From Galeruca laticollis (Eukaryota > Arthropoda > Insecta > Coleoptera > Chrysomelidae): 64,000 nucleotides of DNA. Location of the stretch: the NCBI GenBank assembly GCA_963921935.1, contig OY998180.1, positions 208,424,744 to 208,488,743 on the forward strand, written 5' to 3'. A program made the position numbers and the translations under genes. Shown in pieces: positions 11,601-20,130 of the stretch. Under the pieces are notes generated by a model that was not told the origin of the DNA, searched no databases, and saw only the letters and a program-made list of their open reading frames with translations. How positions within the stretch are numbered: the first letter of the stretch is position 1; every line of letters starts with the position of its first letter.

Positions 11601-12769
11601 GACTGTTTAATGTGGGGTTACAGGTTGATTATTCCAAAGAAATTTCATACTTCAATTTTAAAAGAATTGCATAGTACTCATATGGGTATCGTGAAAATGA
11701 AGGCACTTGCACGATCATATGTTTGGTGGCCTTCAATTGACAAACAGATTGAAGAACAATCTCAAAATTGCAATGCTTGTGCACTTCACTCGGACAAACC
11801 ACCCAAATCATTATTGTCTACCTGGAAATGGCCTGAGCAACTAAAAACTTCTTGGTAATTGAGGATGCAACCTCAAAATGAATAGAATGTTTTCAAATGC
11901 ACGATATAACGGCTACGAGTACTATTAAAATTTTTCGTGATTTATTTAGTAGATTTGGTTTACCTTTCCAAATTTGTACCGATAATGCGACCACTTTCAA
12001 TTCAGATGAATTCCAAACATTTTTAAAATTGAGCGGAATACGACATCTAACAGGTGCACCTTACCACCTTTCTACAAATGGATTAGGTGAAAGTGCAGTT
12101 AAGATTCTAAAAAAAAGCTATTTATAAAGCCAAAAGTGAAAATAAAAATTTAGATTTCAATTTAATTATCAATCGTTTTCTATTTCATTATAGAAACACT
12201 CCTCATACAACTACAGGGAAGCTCCTTCTAAAATTTAGTTGGGCAGAACAATGCGCACCAGATTTGATTTGTTATTGCCATCGACAGAATCGGTTGTCGA
12301 AAATGAACAATTCATACAAAAACAATATTTTAAAGGGAAAAGACAAACATATTTTAAAATTAATGATAAGGTGTTAGTACGCGATTTTAGGGCTAATACT
12401 CCAAATTGGTGCCAAGGTGTGGTCAAAGAAGTTCTTGGAGAAAGAACCTATATTATAAAAACAGATCATGGATTGATTTGGAAACGTCACATTGACCAGT
12501 TAAAAATAAATCATTGTAATGAAACTGAAACTGTTAACTCAAAATATTCAAAAGAGGAAGAATCGGTCACGATCATTCCAAGATCTGATTTCAATGTAAA
12601 TAGTGTACATAATGATAGTTTAGTATGTAATGATTATGTAGCAAGTGATAGGGATAATTTAGTTGAGAACAATTCGAATCAGGAAGTGTCGGTTTCACCT
12701 AGCGTTGATAGTTTGCGTCAGTTAAGACGGCGGAGCTTAATAAATAAGCCAAACCGACTAGTTTATTAA
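8622..12769 (+). pseudogene. gypsy gag-pol polyprotein, many lesions
   Basis: Gag starts at ATG 8622 (MPADKDNQQCFGLL). A frame change near 8960 leads to two zinc knuckles (CTVCGRSNHTVNDC and CHKCGVRGHLATQC, ~9377-9478). The protease keeps Asp-Ser-Gly in FEADSGFAHA (~9700). RT begins near 10130, has a TAA where SEA-(Y)QQVE is expected (~10404), and keeps FLDDILV (~10570). RNase H spans KLTVDASQFALGA (~11000) to DNVADCLSRLP (~11370), with TDLKPL in place of the usual TDHKPL. The integrase zinc domain (LHSTHMG...CNAC, ~11675-11780) is followed by a deletion near 11848 that removes the first catalytic Asp segment. The core resumes at NFLVIEDATSK, and a C-terminal domain reaches the stop at 12767. 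At least seven stops are present. Ty3/gypsy order is certain; Mag-like is inferred. Confidence 0.9.
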
Positions 12770-12822
12770 TTTAACTGAAAGTGTTATTTATTTTTTATTA
12801 GTTTAACTTGTATATATTTTTT

Positions 12823-12836
12823 GAAGTGGGAGAAAG
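12823..12836 (+). other. Polypurine tract of the gypsy element
   Basis: GAAGTGGGAGAAAG lies directly before the 3' LTR, the expected place and composition for plus-strand priming. Confidence 0.75.
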
Positions 12837-13030
12837 TGTAAGATACTCTCTGTATATATATTTCTGTATATTTACTTTTATTTAATTACATGTTTTTATA
12901 TGATACATACCTTATCGATATATGGACGAGTTTTGCAAAAGCAGTATGCGAATAAATACGTTTCAAATTAAACGTTGTTTTAATTGTAATTAGTGATTAT
13001 ATTCAAATTAATATTTTCATATATATAACA
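12837..13030 (+). repeat. 3' LTR of the gypsy element
   Basis: 194-bp direct repeat of 5278-5464 plus 8501-8509, TGTAAGAT...ATATAACA. It is followed by the AATAC target duplicate. It is the uninterrupted copy and defines the LTR. Confidence 0.9.
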
Positions 13031-13089
13031 AATACCATCAACCATCAACATTTGGATAGGTAAGGCTTGTTTGGGTCAATCATAATTAC

Positions 13090-13340
13090 TTAACCTGTAG
13101 TATCTCCAGTTAAAGGTTGTCCCATTGTTAATAAAACATGGTGTATATATTTATATGTGTCATATGCGATATCAAATTTCAATGCTTTCTCTATATATAT
13201 TTTCAAATATAACGTGTCACGCGTGAAGATGATCTCGAAAAACTTTGTAAACATTTGAAGGATCGTTGAGTCAAATAAGCCGCAGATTTCACCTGGAATT
13301 GCCATGTAATCTCGAACGAGGAGACAGACATGGCTCTCGC
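13090..13340 (-). other. Unrecognised minus-strand open frame
   Basis: An open frame reads HGESHVCLLVRDYMAIPGE (upper end) through FTKFFEIIFTRDTLYLK to MGQPLTGDTTG-stop near 13090. Composition and length (~85 residues) look more protein-like than neighbouring random frames, and a stop lies directly upstream. It lies just outside the gypsy element, in older DNA. I do not recognise the family; it could be an exon relic, a viral or transposon fragment, or chance. Confidence 0.25.
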
Positions 13341-13360
13341 CGTGTCAAAAGATCCAAATA

Positions 13361-13669
13361 CACATTCACCTAAGAGTTTTATTGACCCTTGGCGATTTCC
13401 GAGGCACGAGGGCGGTTTTGTATTACGTGCCTATCAACGTAACGATAGAATTTTAGCAACTCCCTTTAGACTATCTACAATAATTATAAATAGAAGGTGG
13501 TGCGTGAACAGTATGTAACTCATATCAAATTTCAAAAACGACTAAACTGTGAACGGAAAAATAAGAACCTGGAACGTGTATTCCAAGTCAACAAAGAGAT
13601 GATGAAAAAAGCATCCTAAAACAAAATAAAAATAAATACGAACAATGAAGAAACATTACGGAATATAAT
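13361..13669. other. Unassigned sequence
   Basis: No repeat partner or coding signal was recognised. The frame at 13330-13518 on the plus strand has no known motif. Confidence 0.4.
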
Positions 13670-14033
13670 ATACTTTTCGTACTTCCGGGCCTAAAGTGAC
13701 AACTTCACTCCTTTGTGACAGGTACTAAAGTGTCACATTTAATCCCTCCGGGATTAAATATTGACGAAACTCCCGGAACGATTAAATCACAAACAAACGA
13801 ATTTAAGGGATATTTTATTGAAAAATATAATTAATTAGAATGGTAATTAACGTTAATATTCAAATTTACAATGACACTAGTAATGACAATGTTTCTAAAT
13901 TATAACTGTCACAACGCAATGTTACTATGGTAACTTATTTTAAAGACAGTTTATTAAATGAGTTGAAGAGAGAAAAAACTGATTGAAATTATTGAAATAA
14001 TTAATAAAATCATACCGGAAGTACGAAAAGTAT
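13670..14033. mobile_element. MITE-like element with ~19-bp inverted ends
   Basis: ATACTTTTCGTACTTCCGG at 13670-13688 is repeated exactly in inverse at 14015-14033. The ~325 bp between is non-coding and AT-rich. It holds an internal palindrome, ATTTAATCCC/GGGATTAAAT (~13738-13760). Target duplication is unclear. Confidence 0.65.
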
Positions 14034-14035
14034 CG

Positions 14036-14153
14036 TATATACCTTGCGACTGAAGTACATTTAATCCTTCAGGTAAATTATGGCCCTCCCTGCGGTCGGG
14101 CCATAAACTTTACCCTCAGGATTAAATGTACTACTTCAGTCCCGCGGTATATA
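14036..14153. repeat. 118-bp foldback hairpin
   Basis: The arms are ~55 bp each (TATATACC...TTATGGCCC and its inverse GGGCCATAA...GGTATATA) around a ~7-10-bp loop. The phrase ACATTTAATCCT is shared in inverse by both arms, and ATTTAATCCC in the adjacent MITE is similar. Directly next to the MITE right end, so the two may be parts of one foldback family. Confidence 0.75.
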
Positions 14154-14163
14154 ATATACTATT

Positions 14164-14275
14164 GTTATACCGTACTGAGGACGGCTAATGAGCCAGAAAC
14201 ATACATCTCTGCGATTAACACTCTTGTCAGTAGTCCATTTTTCTTTCTGCGTGATTAACCCATGAATCTCTTTGT
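14164..14275 (+). ncRNA. Dispersed repeat with hammerhead-ribozyme-like fold (copy 1)
   Basis: About 110 bp is shared with 38597-38715. The core CTGAGGA (14175-14181, fits CUGANGA) is followed by stem II GGCT-AATG-AGCC (14183-14194) and GAAA (14196-14199). Next come a partly paired stem III (14199-14208), C at 14209 in the cleavage position, and stem I pairing of 14169-14174 with 14110-14115 numbered as 14210-14215, with one mismatch. The layout is a type I hammerhead. The base next to the core in stem II is a C/A mismatch, and stem III has a C/C mismatch, so activity in this copy is doubtful. Confidence 0.45.
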
Positions 14276-14642
14276 TGCTTGTTATATACAGGGTCAGTTT
14301 AAAGTATGGAAACATCCGATTGTCTCACAAAAGGAAGAAGATAAAAAAAGATTTTAATACGTGTTACAAGGTTGCCATAGGAACATATTTTCATGATACA
14401 ACCAAACTGACAGGGTGGTCATGAAAAGCGTAGTGACTGCAGAGATTGATTTTTTAAATGGAACGCCCTGTATAATATATCATTTTATGAATCCTCTCGA
14501 TTTCTACTTTTTCATGAGGTACCCTACGTCCAAATTCTATGGTTAGGCAGATATCGACAATTACATTACTTATTCTCATTATGCTTTGCAAATAAATATT
14601 AATCATTTGTCAAAATTAGTCAAACGTCAATCACTTTATAAA

Positions 14643-14883
14643 ATGGCATATCTTAGTGCTAAAGATTTCATACAAATCTTAATTTTACAAGGTTTTGACG
14701 GCAAGGAAAGAACGTATGAAGAAATTGCACGCATATTTAATGAATTGAATCCTCAACACGTTATTAACAGATCAACCGTTTTCAAAACTGTAAAGAGGTA
14801 TAGAGAGACTGGAAATGTTAGAAACTGTCCTAAGCCCGGCAAGGAGAAAACTGCTACAGATAATGAAACAAAATTAAATGTCC
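14643..14883 (+). pseudogene. Transposase piece 1: helix-turn-helix domain
   Basis: Starts at ATG 14643 (MAYLSAKDFIQILILQGFDG) and runs through EEIARIFNELNPQ and STVFKTVKRYRETGNVRN to KTATDNETKLNV. This is the N-terminal DNA-binding part of a DUF4817-like transposase. It is cut off at 14883 by the insertion that ends at 18787, and its continuation is at 18788. This part has no stop. Confidence 0.8.
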
Positions 14884-15344
14884 ACTATGCAAATAAATAT
14901 TACAGTTATGTTAATTCAACATCACATTGTGATAATGTTCTTCCTTTTTTTCCTCTTGTTTTCATCACATGCACATCTATACAACCGCTTATGCCCAGCT
15001 TGTGGCTGTTAACTTTTGTGATGTTTCAACTTAAATTCTCAGCGATGTTAAAGCGCTGCCTTTTTACATTACTGTGATGTTACTAGAACTTCCTCAAAAG
15101 GAAGTCTTTATAACGAACTAAAAACAACATTTCTGTTACATTCTGAAATGCCTTTTAACATCTTGTCGATGTTAATGCAATGTCTAAAAAATAACATCTT
15201 ATCAATTATTTAAATGCGACATATCAAAAACAATACAGTGTATTCTCGTAGATGTTGTATGGACATTACATAAACCTCTAAATAATATACCTCAAACATT
15301 CTGGATGACATCCTATAGATGTTTCTGTGCCTAATCAGCAAATA

Positions 15345-16333
15345 CAGGGTGAACAACTGAGAACGCCGGCTGTCGGCCATATTTCAAAAAATAGTCATAG
15401 TACAACTTTAAAAAAATACCTTCAGGAAAATGACCCTGAAAAATCGCTGGAAAATATTTTTGAGTTCCTAAAATATCTCGTATGGGGTGGAATGAACACT
15501 TAAAAACATAATACTATGATTATCTCCAAAAAAGACATACTAAACGTATCCTAGAAATACAATGTTTGATATATTATTGAGATTATGAAAAAATGTTACT
15601 TTTTGTCTGTATTCTTTAAGTAAGAGATGGGGGAAGGTTCAACCCAAACAACAAATGTCGTAACACTTTTTTTAATCGACATCCATGTTTTTGGCTTCAT
15701 TTGAAAGAGTTTTTCCTTTTTAATAAGAAATGCTTAACAAAAATAACAAAATTGGACAATTTTGTTAACGCTCTGTGAAAAAGTCCACAATTTTCCCATT
15801 TTTCTCGGAAATTTCAAATGTAATGAGGCATTTATTAAATTCTTATGAAAAGGGATTAAAAAAATAGGAATATATTCCAAGATATAAGATTTACAATATC
15901 AAATATAAAAATTAAAAAAATGCTTCAATTTACATTTGAAATTTCCGAGTGGATACAAAATTATCTAATTTTGTTATCAATCTTATTAAACAGAAAAACT
16001 GCAGCTAAAATAATTAATATCGGTTAAAAAACGAAAAAGTTATACATTTGTTCATAAGTTTGAACCTTCCCCACCCATTATTTGAAGAATAATGACAAAA
16101 AATCTCCGTAATTAAATGTATTCATAATCTCATCAAGATTTCAAAAATTGTATTTTTAGGACACCTTTAGTATGTTTTTTTGGAGTATCATGTTTTCGAG
16201 TGTTCATTCCACCCCTAGCGGATATTTTAGAGACTGCAAAATATTTTCCACCAATTTTTCAGGATCCCTTACCTAAAGGTAATTTTTTTGAAAGTTGTAC
16301 CATAATGTGGCCTACAGTCGTTCTTAGTTGTAC
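15345..16333. mobile_element. ~990-bp foldback element
   Basis: The arms 15345-~15840 and ~15900-16333 are inverted repeats. The left arm, CAGGGTGAACAACTGAGAAC, faces GTTCTTAGTTGTACA on the right, and inner phrases such as GGGGTGGAATGAACACT (15486) and GGGGAAGGTTCAA (15630) recur in inverse at 16200 and 16065. There is no coding. The CAGGGTG start next to TA is like the long-TIR transposons in this window, so it may be a non-autonomous relative. Confidence 0.75.
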
Positions 16334-16787
16334 ATTTAAAATATAATAGCAAAAAAATAATGAAGGATTTAAAACGTTTATTCACTATTAATGAACAGTA
16401 CAATAAATTTGAAAAAAACAGGTACAAAATTAGAAAAAAAATACCTTGTCCAGCAATCCAACCTAAAAAAAAATAAAATTGTGTAAGCATATTACATAAC
16501 AAGTCTGGAAAGTGGAAACTATTGAACACATTCAGTGAAAGCAAGAAATAAAAAAGGGTATAATAATCCGTAGTTACCATAACGTAACATACTTTGAAAC
16601 TGAATTAATAAAGTTTAACGGATACACATACATTGCAGCTAGTTTACAGAAAATTTATTAGAATAGTTTTTTAATTATATTAAAACTAATATAAATTTTA
16701 CACCATGAAGATTAATTGAAACATTACGTTACATCAACAGAATTCCAATCTGATTAAAGAAAATTCTATCGTTTACTTACGGTTACT
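16334..16787. other. Unassigned AT-rich segment, possible intron
   Basis: Lies directly 3' of a consensus GTAAGT donor on the minus strand (16787). A TTTTTTTTTAG acceptor-like site lies near 16471. It may be intron sequence of the relic described at 16788-18102. Confidence 0.3.
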
Positions 16788-18102
16788 TTTTTCGAGTGCC
16801 TCAACCATTCCATAACGTACACTTCAAAATCCTTATCTGTGAAATATTTGAAGGTGTTCTGAACAACAGCTAATGAGACAATTACTTTAGATCAAATTGT
16901 GCCCATGGAGACCTTTGATCGATCATCATAAACTACATCAAACTTGATTTTCAGCCAATTGACTGGGACCCATTTTCCATAAGATACATGCGGGGCTCTT
17001 CAAAGGAATAATAACATATTTTATTTCAAGAAGTGACTTTTCATGATTTACCTTCTATTCCATGTCTCACTCCATTTGGCAGGTATATTCAGGTGTGCTA
17101 TGAAAATTCATACTTCTTTTCTGTATAAAATAATATACTATTCTCATCTAGTTATTTTCATCCTGGAACAAATTGTATATTAACATCGTGGAATTGTAAC
17201 TTAATGAAAACTAAGCATTATTAATACACTGTATACAGAAAAACTACCTATGAAGAAGAGATATGAACACATTATCAAGTTAAATGAGTTTATAATTAAT
17301 TGTATCCAATTGAGTATCCAATAGCTGTGTTTCTACAATAATAAATAATTGAATGCTGTTTGTTAACTGGAGCATTCAGTATCATAAGTTACATATTCTT
17401 CAACTAGGTTAATATAGGTACCATTGTAAGGGACAACTACAGTTTATTTATTGTATTCAGTGAATTTTCAAATGGAAATGCGCTTTTTAACAGAAAGTTC
17501 TGTTTTTAAAGTCTTAAACAGTCTCTAATTGTTCACAAGAATTGTTAGTAATAATGTTAAAATTTTCTAAACCTGCAAAACTATATTGATGGCTAAGACT
17601 ACTACTAAAAAACTAGAACTAGAGATACTTGATTCAATATTTTTTGTACTGTTTAATACAATGTTTGTATCAGACTATCTGAAATAATTACTCCCCTTTC
17701 ATTACATAATTACCAACTATTTGTTTTTTATTTTATTTGTATAAGTAGCTTCTGAAACATCTTGAACATTGAAAATATTTTCTTCTAGATTTAAATATCT
17801 GCCAACATATGAGCATGTTTTATTATTAATAATAATATCTACCCTATTGCAATATCAAGTTTTTTGTAGGGTATAATGCATATATAGGATTTGAAATATT
17901 GTGAATCGTTTTCAAAATATACTTACTAGGTAACTAAAATATTTTAAAAATTGAAAAAACCCTTATTTTGTAATGTTAGTGTACAATTCCGCCACCTGGA
18001 ATTTCAATGTATAATAGCCGATTAAAGTATTGAATGAGTATTAAGTTTTAATAATTATGATTTTGGAAAGGTACTTACCGATAACCATTGTTGTTCGTCC
18101 AT
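16788..18102 (-). pseudogene. Spliced coding relic, unknown family
   Basis: Reading minus: ATG at 18102 gives MDEQQWLS, then the donor GTAAGT at 18078. An acceptor CCAG near 17998 opens VAELYTNITK-stop. A coding-like stretch VDIIINNKTCSYVGRYLNLEENIFNV lies at ~17860-17710. Near 17094 the exon ...AKWSETWNRR ends at GTAAAT. After a 54-bp intron it continues in frame as APHVSYGKWVPVNWLKIKFDVVYDDR, then a stop, then SLAVVQNTFKYFTDKDFEVYV to donor GTAAGT at 16787. Several consensus splice sites kept in frame argue for a former real gene. A 5' UTR acceptor TTTGCAG is near 18207. I do not recognise the protein. It probably belonged to the GATGTT element but could be a captured host gene. Confidence 0.45.
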
Positions 18103-18787
18103 TATAACAAGAATTATAACTAAGTATATAAACTGTAGCTTAGTAGGAACTAACGAAAACTAAGACCACTTTATTCAAGTGCTACTTGCAAAATATGTGC
18201 TTCCTGCAAATAAAATATAACACATAACTGAAAACCATCCGCCATTTCATGCTTGTCATTTTTGTTTCCATAGATAACTACTGTATGTTTCGTTCATCAG
18301 TTCCTCTTCTGTTTTCTTCTTTTTTATGTTACTGTGATGTTTAATATGAGATATTACTGAGAGTTTTATGAACTAACGTCGTACAGACGTAATAAGTACG
18401 ATGTTAATAAAATTTATTTCGAAAGATCTAAAAGTAACTGCAACGTGTGATCATCTTAGAAACATGTTAATTTGTAATATTACACTAACGTTCTCTATGT
18501 GACATTAGTGAGAAGTATACAAATTAACATCATATGAATGTTTCCCATAGGAAGTTACTAAAAAGAAGTTCATAGGATGTGTATGTAACCTCGAATTCAA
18601 GTATTACTGTGTACATCAAAAATATGATTTATTTACATGACATGGATGTTAGTAGAGTTGGTAATAAAATTAAGACATATAGGAGATATCTTATTAACGT
18701 TTTAAATAAACATCACGAAAAGTCTCTAAAAAGAACATCACAAAAAAGACTTGTTATGTTTCTTGTTTAGTGGGCGTGCTACTCTAA

Positions 18788-19166
18788 GTGGAGGAAAATC
18801 CTCAAACATTTTCAAACCAGTTTGCACTAGACAACAATCAAACGTCCGTGGTTAGAATTATGAAGTAAGAACAAATAAACCTTATAAAATTCACTACAGT
18901 CAAGAACTTACAGAAGTTCACCCAGACCGCAGATTGCAGTTCTGTGAATTACTTGAATAAAAAAGGAACGTTGATGTTAATTTTGAAAAAAAATTGTATT
19001 TTCTGATGAAGCAACGGAGAAGTAAATAGACATAATTGCCGGATTTGGTCTAGACGTAATCCGCGTTGGATGAGGAAGAGACACATGCGGTGGCCGCAGA
19101 AAATAAACGTCTGGGCGGGACTTAATAATCACATAATCGGACCTTTTTTGGTAGAAGGTAATTTAA
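18788..19166 (+). pseudogene. Transposase piece 2: start of catalytic domain
   Basis: Continues piece 1: VEENPQTFSNQFALDNNQTS, then (frameshifted) QELTEVHPDRRLQFCELLE, VFSDEAT (first catalytic Asp kept, ~18997), NPRWMRKRHMRWPQKINVWAGL (split over frames) and IIGPFLVEGNL. It stops exactly at the TTAA (19163-19166) where the piggyBac element is inserted. Several small indels. Confidence 0.8.
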
Positions 19167-19239
19167 CCCTTCGTTTCATGAATTTCTAAAAAATATTATT
19201 TTGAATGTTCCGATAAAAATTAACCCTTTTGGTGGTGAA

Positions 19240-19699
19240 AATAAACTAATTTCATACTCAAAACATTTTTTTGATAAAATTTCCACAAAAAACATGTAAT
19301 TAATGTTGGTCACCGCTGTAATAACCGCTGTGGTCGTTTAGGGTTTACAGCCCACCGTTACCAGTGTATGACAACCTTTGGATCCCTATTTTCTTGAATT
19401 TTGCAGCGTGCTGTCACCAGTGCCGTACGGCACAATTAGAGCCAGGAATCCACTTGTGGGTAACCTCGGGGGAAGTGGTTTCCTGGCGAGGTCTCCGTGG
19501 GGCCTCTTGGGCTTATATAATGTGCCAAGCCTGAGTTCTAAGGCAGGTCGCGTCAACCCGTTCAATCCTGCTGGTCCCAGGGGAGGGGTTGTTGGTAAAG
19601 GAAACAGACTAGGTGGATAATATGTACATATATATTACAAGCACAAAATAATTAAGTACAGTAATTCAACCCTGGTTGGGACAAAATAAAAGTTATTCG
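19240..19699. other. piggyBac interior with GC-rich island
   Basis: Sequence from ~19430 to 19620 is far GC-richer than its surroundings (for example CTCGGGGGAAGTGGTTTCCTG near 19466). It stays open on the plus strand (19378-19620) without a recognisable motif. It could be a fragment of another element's 5' end; I see no gene. Confidence 0.4.
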
Positions 19700-20130
19700 T
19701 AGGAGAATGTCCCGGTACAATACATTAGCAATTAATTAGGGAAAAACCGTCTTTCATATTCTGGAAGTAGTTTCTCCTTATTATGACAAAGTAAAAGAGG
19801 TCTTGCATATGACTATCCTTGTATAAGGTATGAGAAAAAAAATTAATGTGACTCTGGTAAAACGTCTTCCAAAATCTGAAAGTAGTCTTTCCTGATTATG
19901 ACATAAATGGAAGATATCTGGCGTATGAATATCCCTGTACAATATAAGAAAGCAACTATCAGGATTAGTAAAATACGTCTTTCGTAACCTGAAGGTAATC
20001 TGACCTGGCTATGATATAAATAAGATATTTCGTACATATGAATATCCCTGTATAATATAAGAAAGCAACTATGAGGACTAGTAAAATAAGTCTTTCGTAA
20101 CCTGAGGGTAATCTGACCTGGTTATGATAT
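19700..20130. repeat. ~113-bp satellite array, left part
   Basis: Units with TATGAATATCCCTGTATAAT and AAGTCTTTCGTAACCTGA repeat with periods of 112-116 bp. Anchor positions are ~19702, 19808, 19924 and 20037; the outer units are most diverged. The array breaks off at GGTTATGATAT (20130) and resumes at 24650, showing that the non-LTR element between was inserted into it. Confidence 0.8.

Larger units (their letters stand above)
5278..13030 (+). mobile_element. Ty3/gypsy LTR retrotransposon (Mag-like), complete ends
   Basis: The two LTRs are direct repeats of ~194 bp starting TGTAAGAT and ending ATATAACA. The 5-bp target duplication AATAC lies at 5273-5277 and 13031-13035. The internal region encodes gag, protease, RT, RNase H and integrase in gypsy order. 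The 5' LTR is interrupted by a 3-kb DNA transposon; without that insertion the element would be ~4.7 kb. LTRs differ at roughly 5% of sites by eye (for example TCCTCCC versus TACTCTC near the start). The coding part has many stops, so the element is dead. The Mag-like assignment rests on the look of gag and integrase and is provisional. Confidence 0.9.
14884..18787 (-). mobile_element. 3.9-kb insertion with GATGTT clusters at both ends
   Basis: Defined by the seam in the surrounding transposase. The motif GATGTT/AACATC occurs nine times in 14910-15330 and six times in 18330-18760. In random sequence of this size well under one copy per end would be expected. Clustered subterminal motifs are typical of transposase-binding sites in hAT and some other cut-and-paste elements. 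The insertion carries a foldback element (15345-16333) and a spliced coding relic on the minus strand. No clear TIR or target duplication was found, so the superfamily is open. Confidence 0.55.

Noticed and set aside
14286..14473. Separate ~190-bp MITE with TATACAGGG ends
   Set aside because: The short inverted ends fit, but the same internal CCCTGTAT module occurs inside the TIR of the related element at 5465. I therefore took it as part of the long-TIR transposon; a MITE is not excluded.
16269..16580. 103-residue minus-strand Phe/Leu-rich frame
   Set aside because: Composition follows poly(A/T) runs, and it straddles the foldback end and a putative intron.
19378..19620. 80-residue Gly/Pro-rich frame in the GC-rich island
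   Set aside because: No recognised motif and no supporting start context; probably composition-driven.
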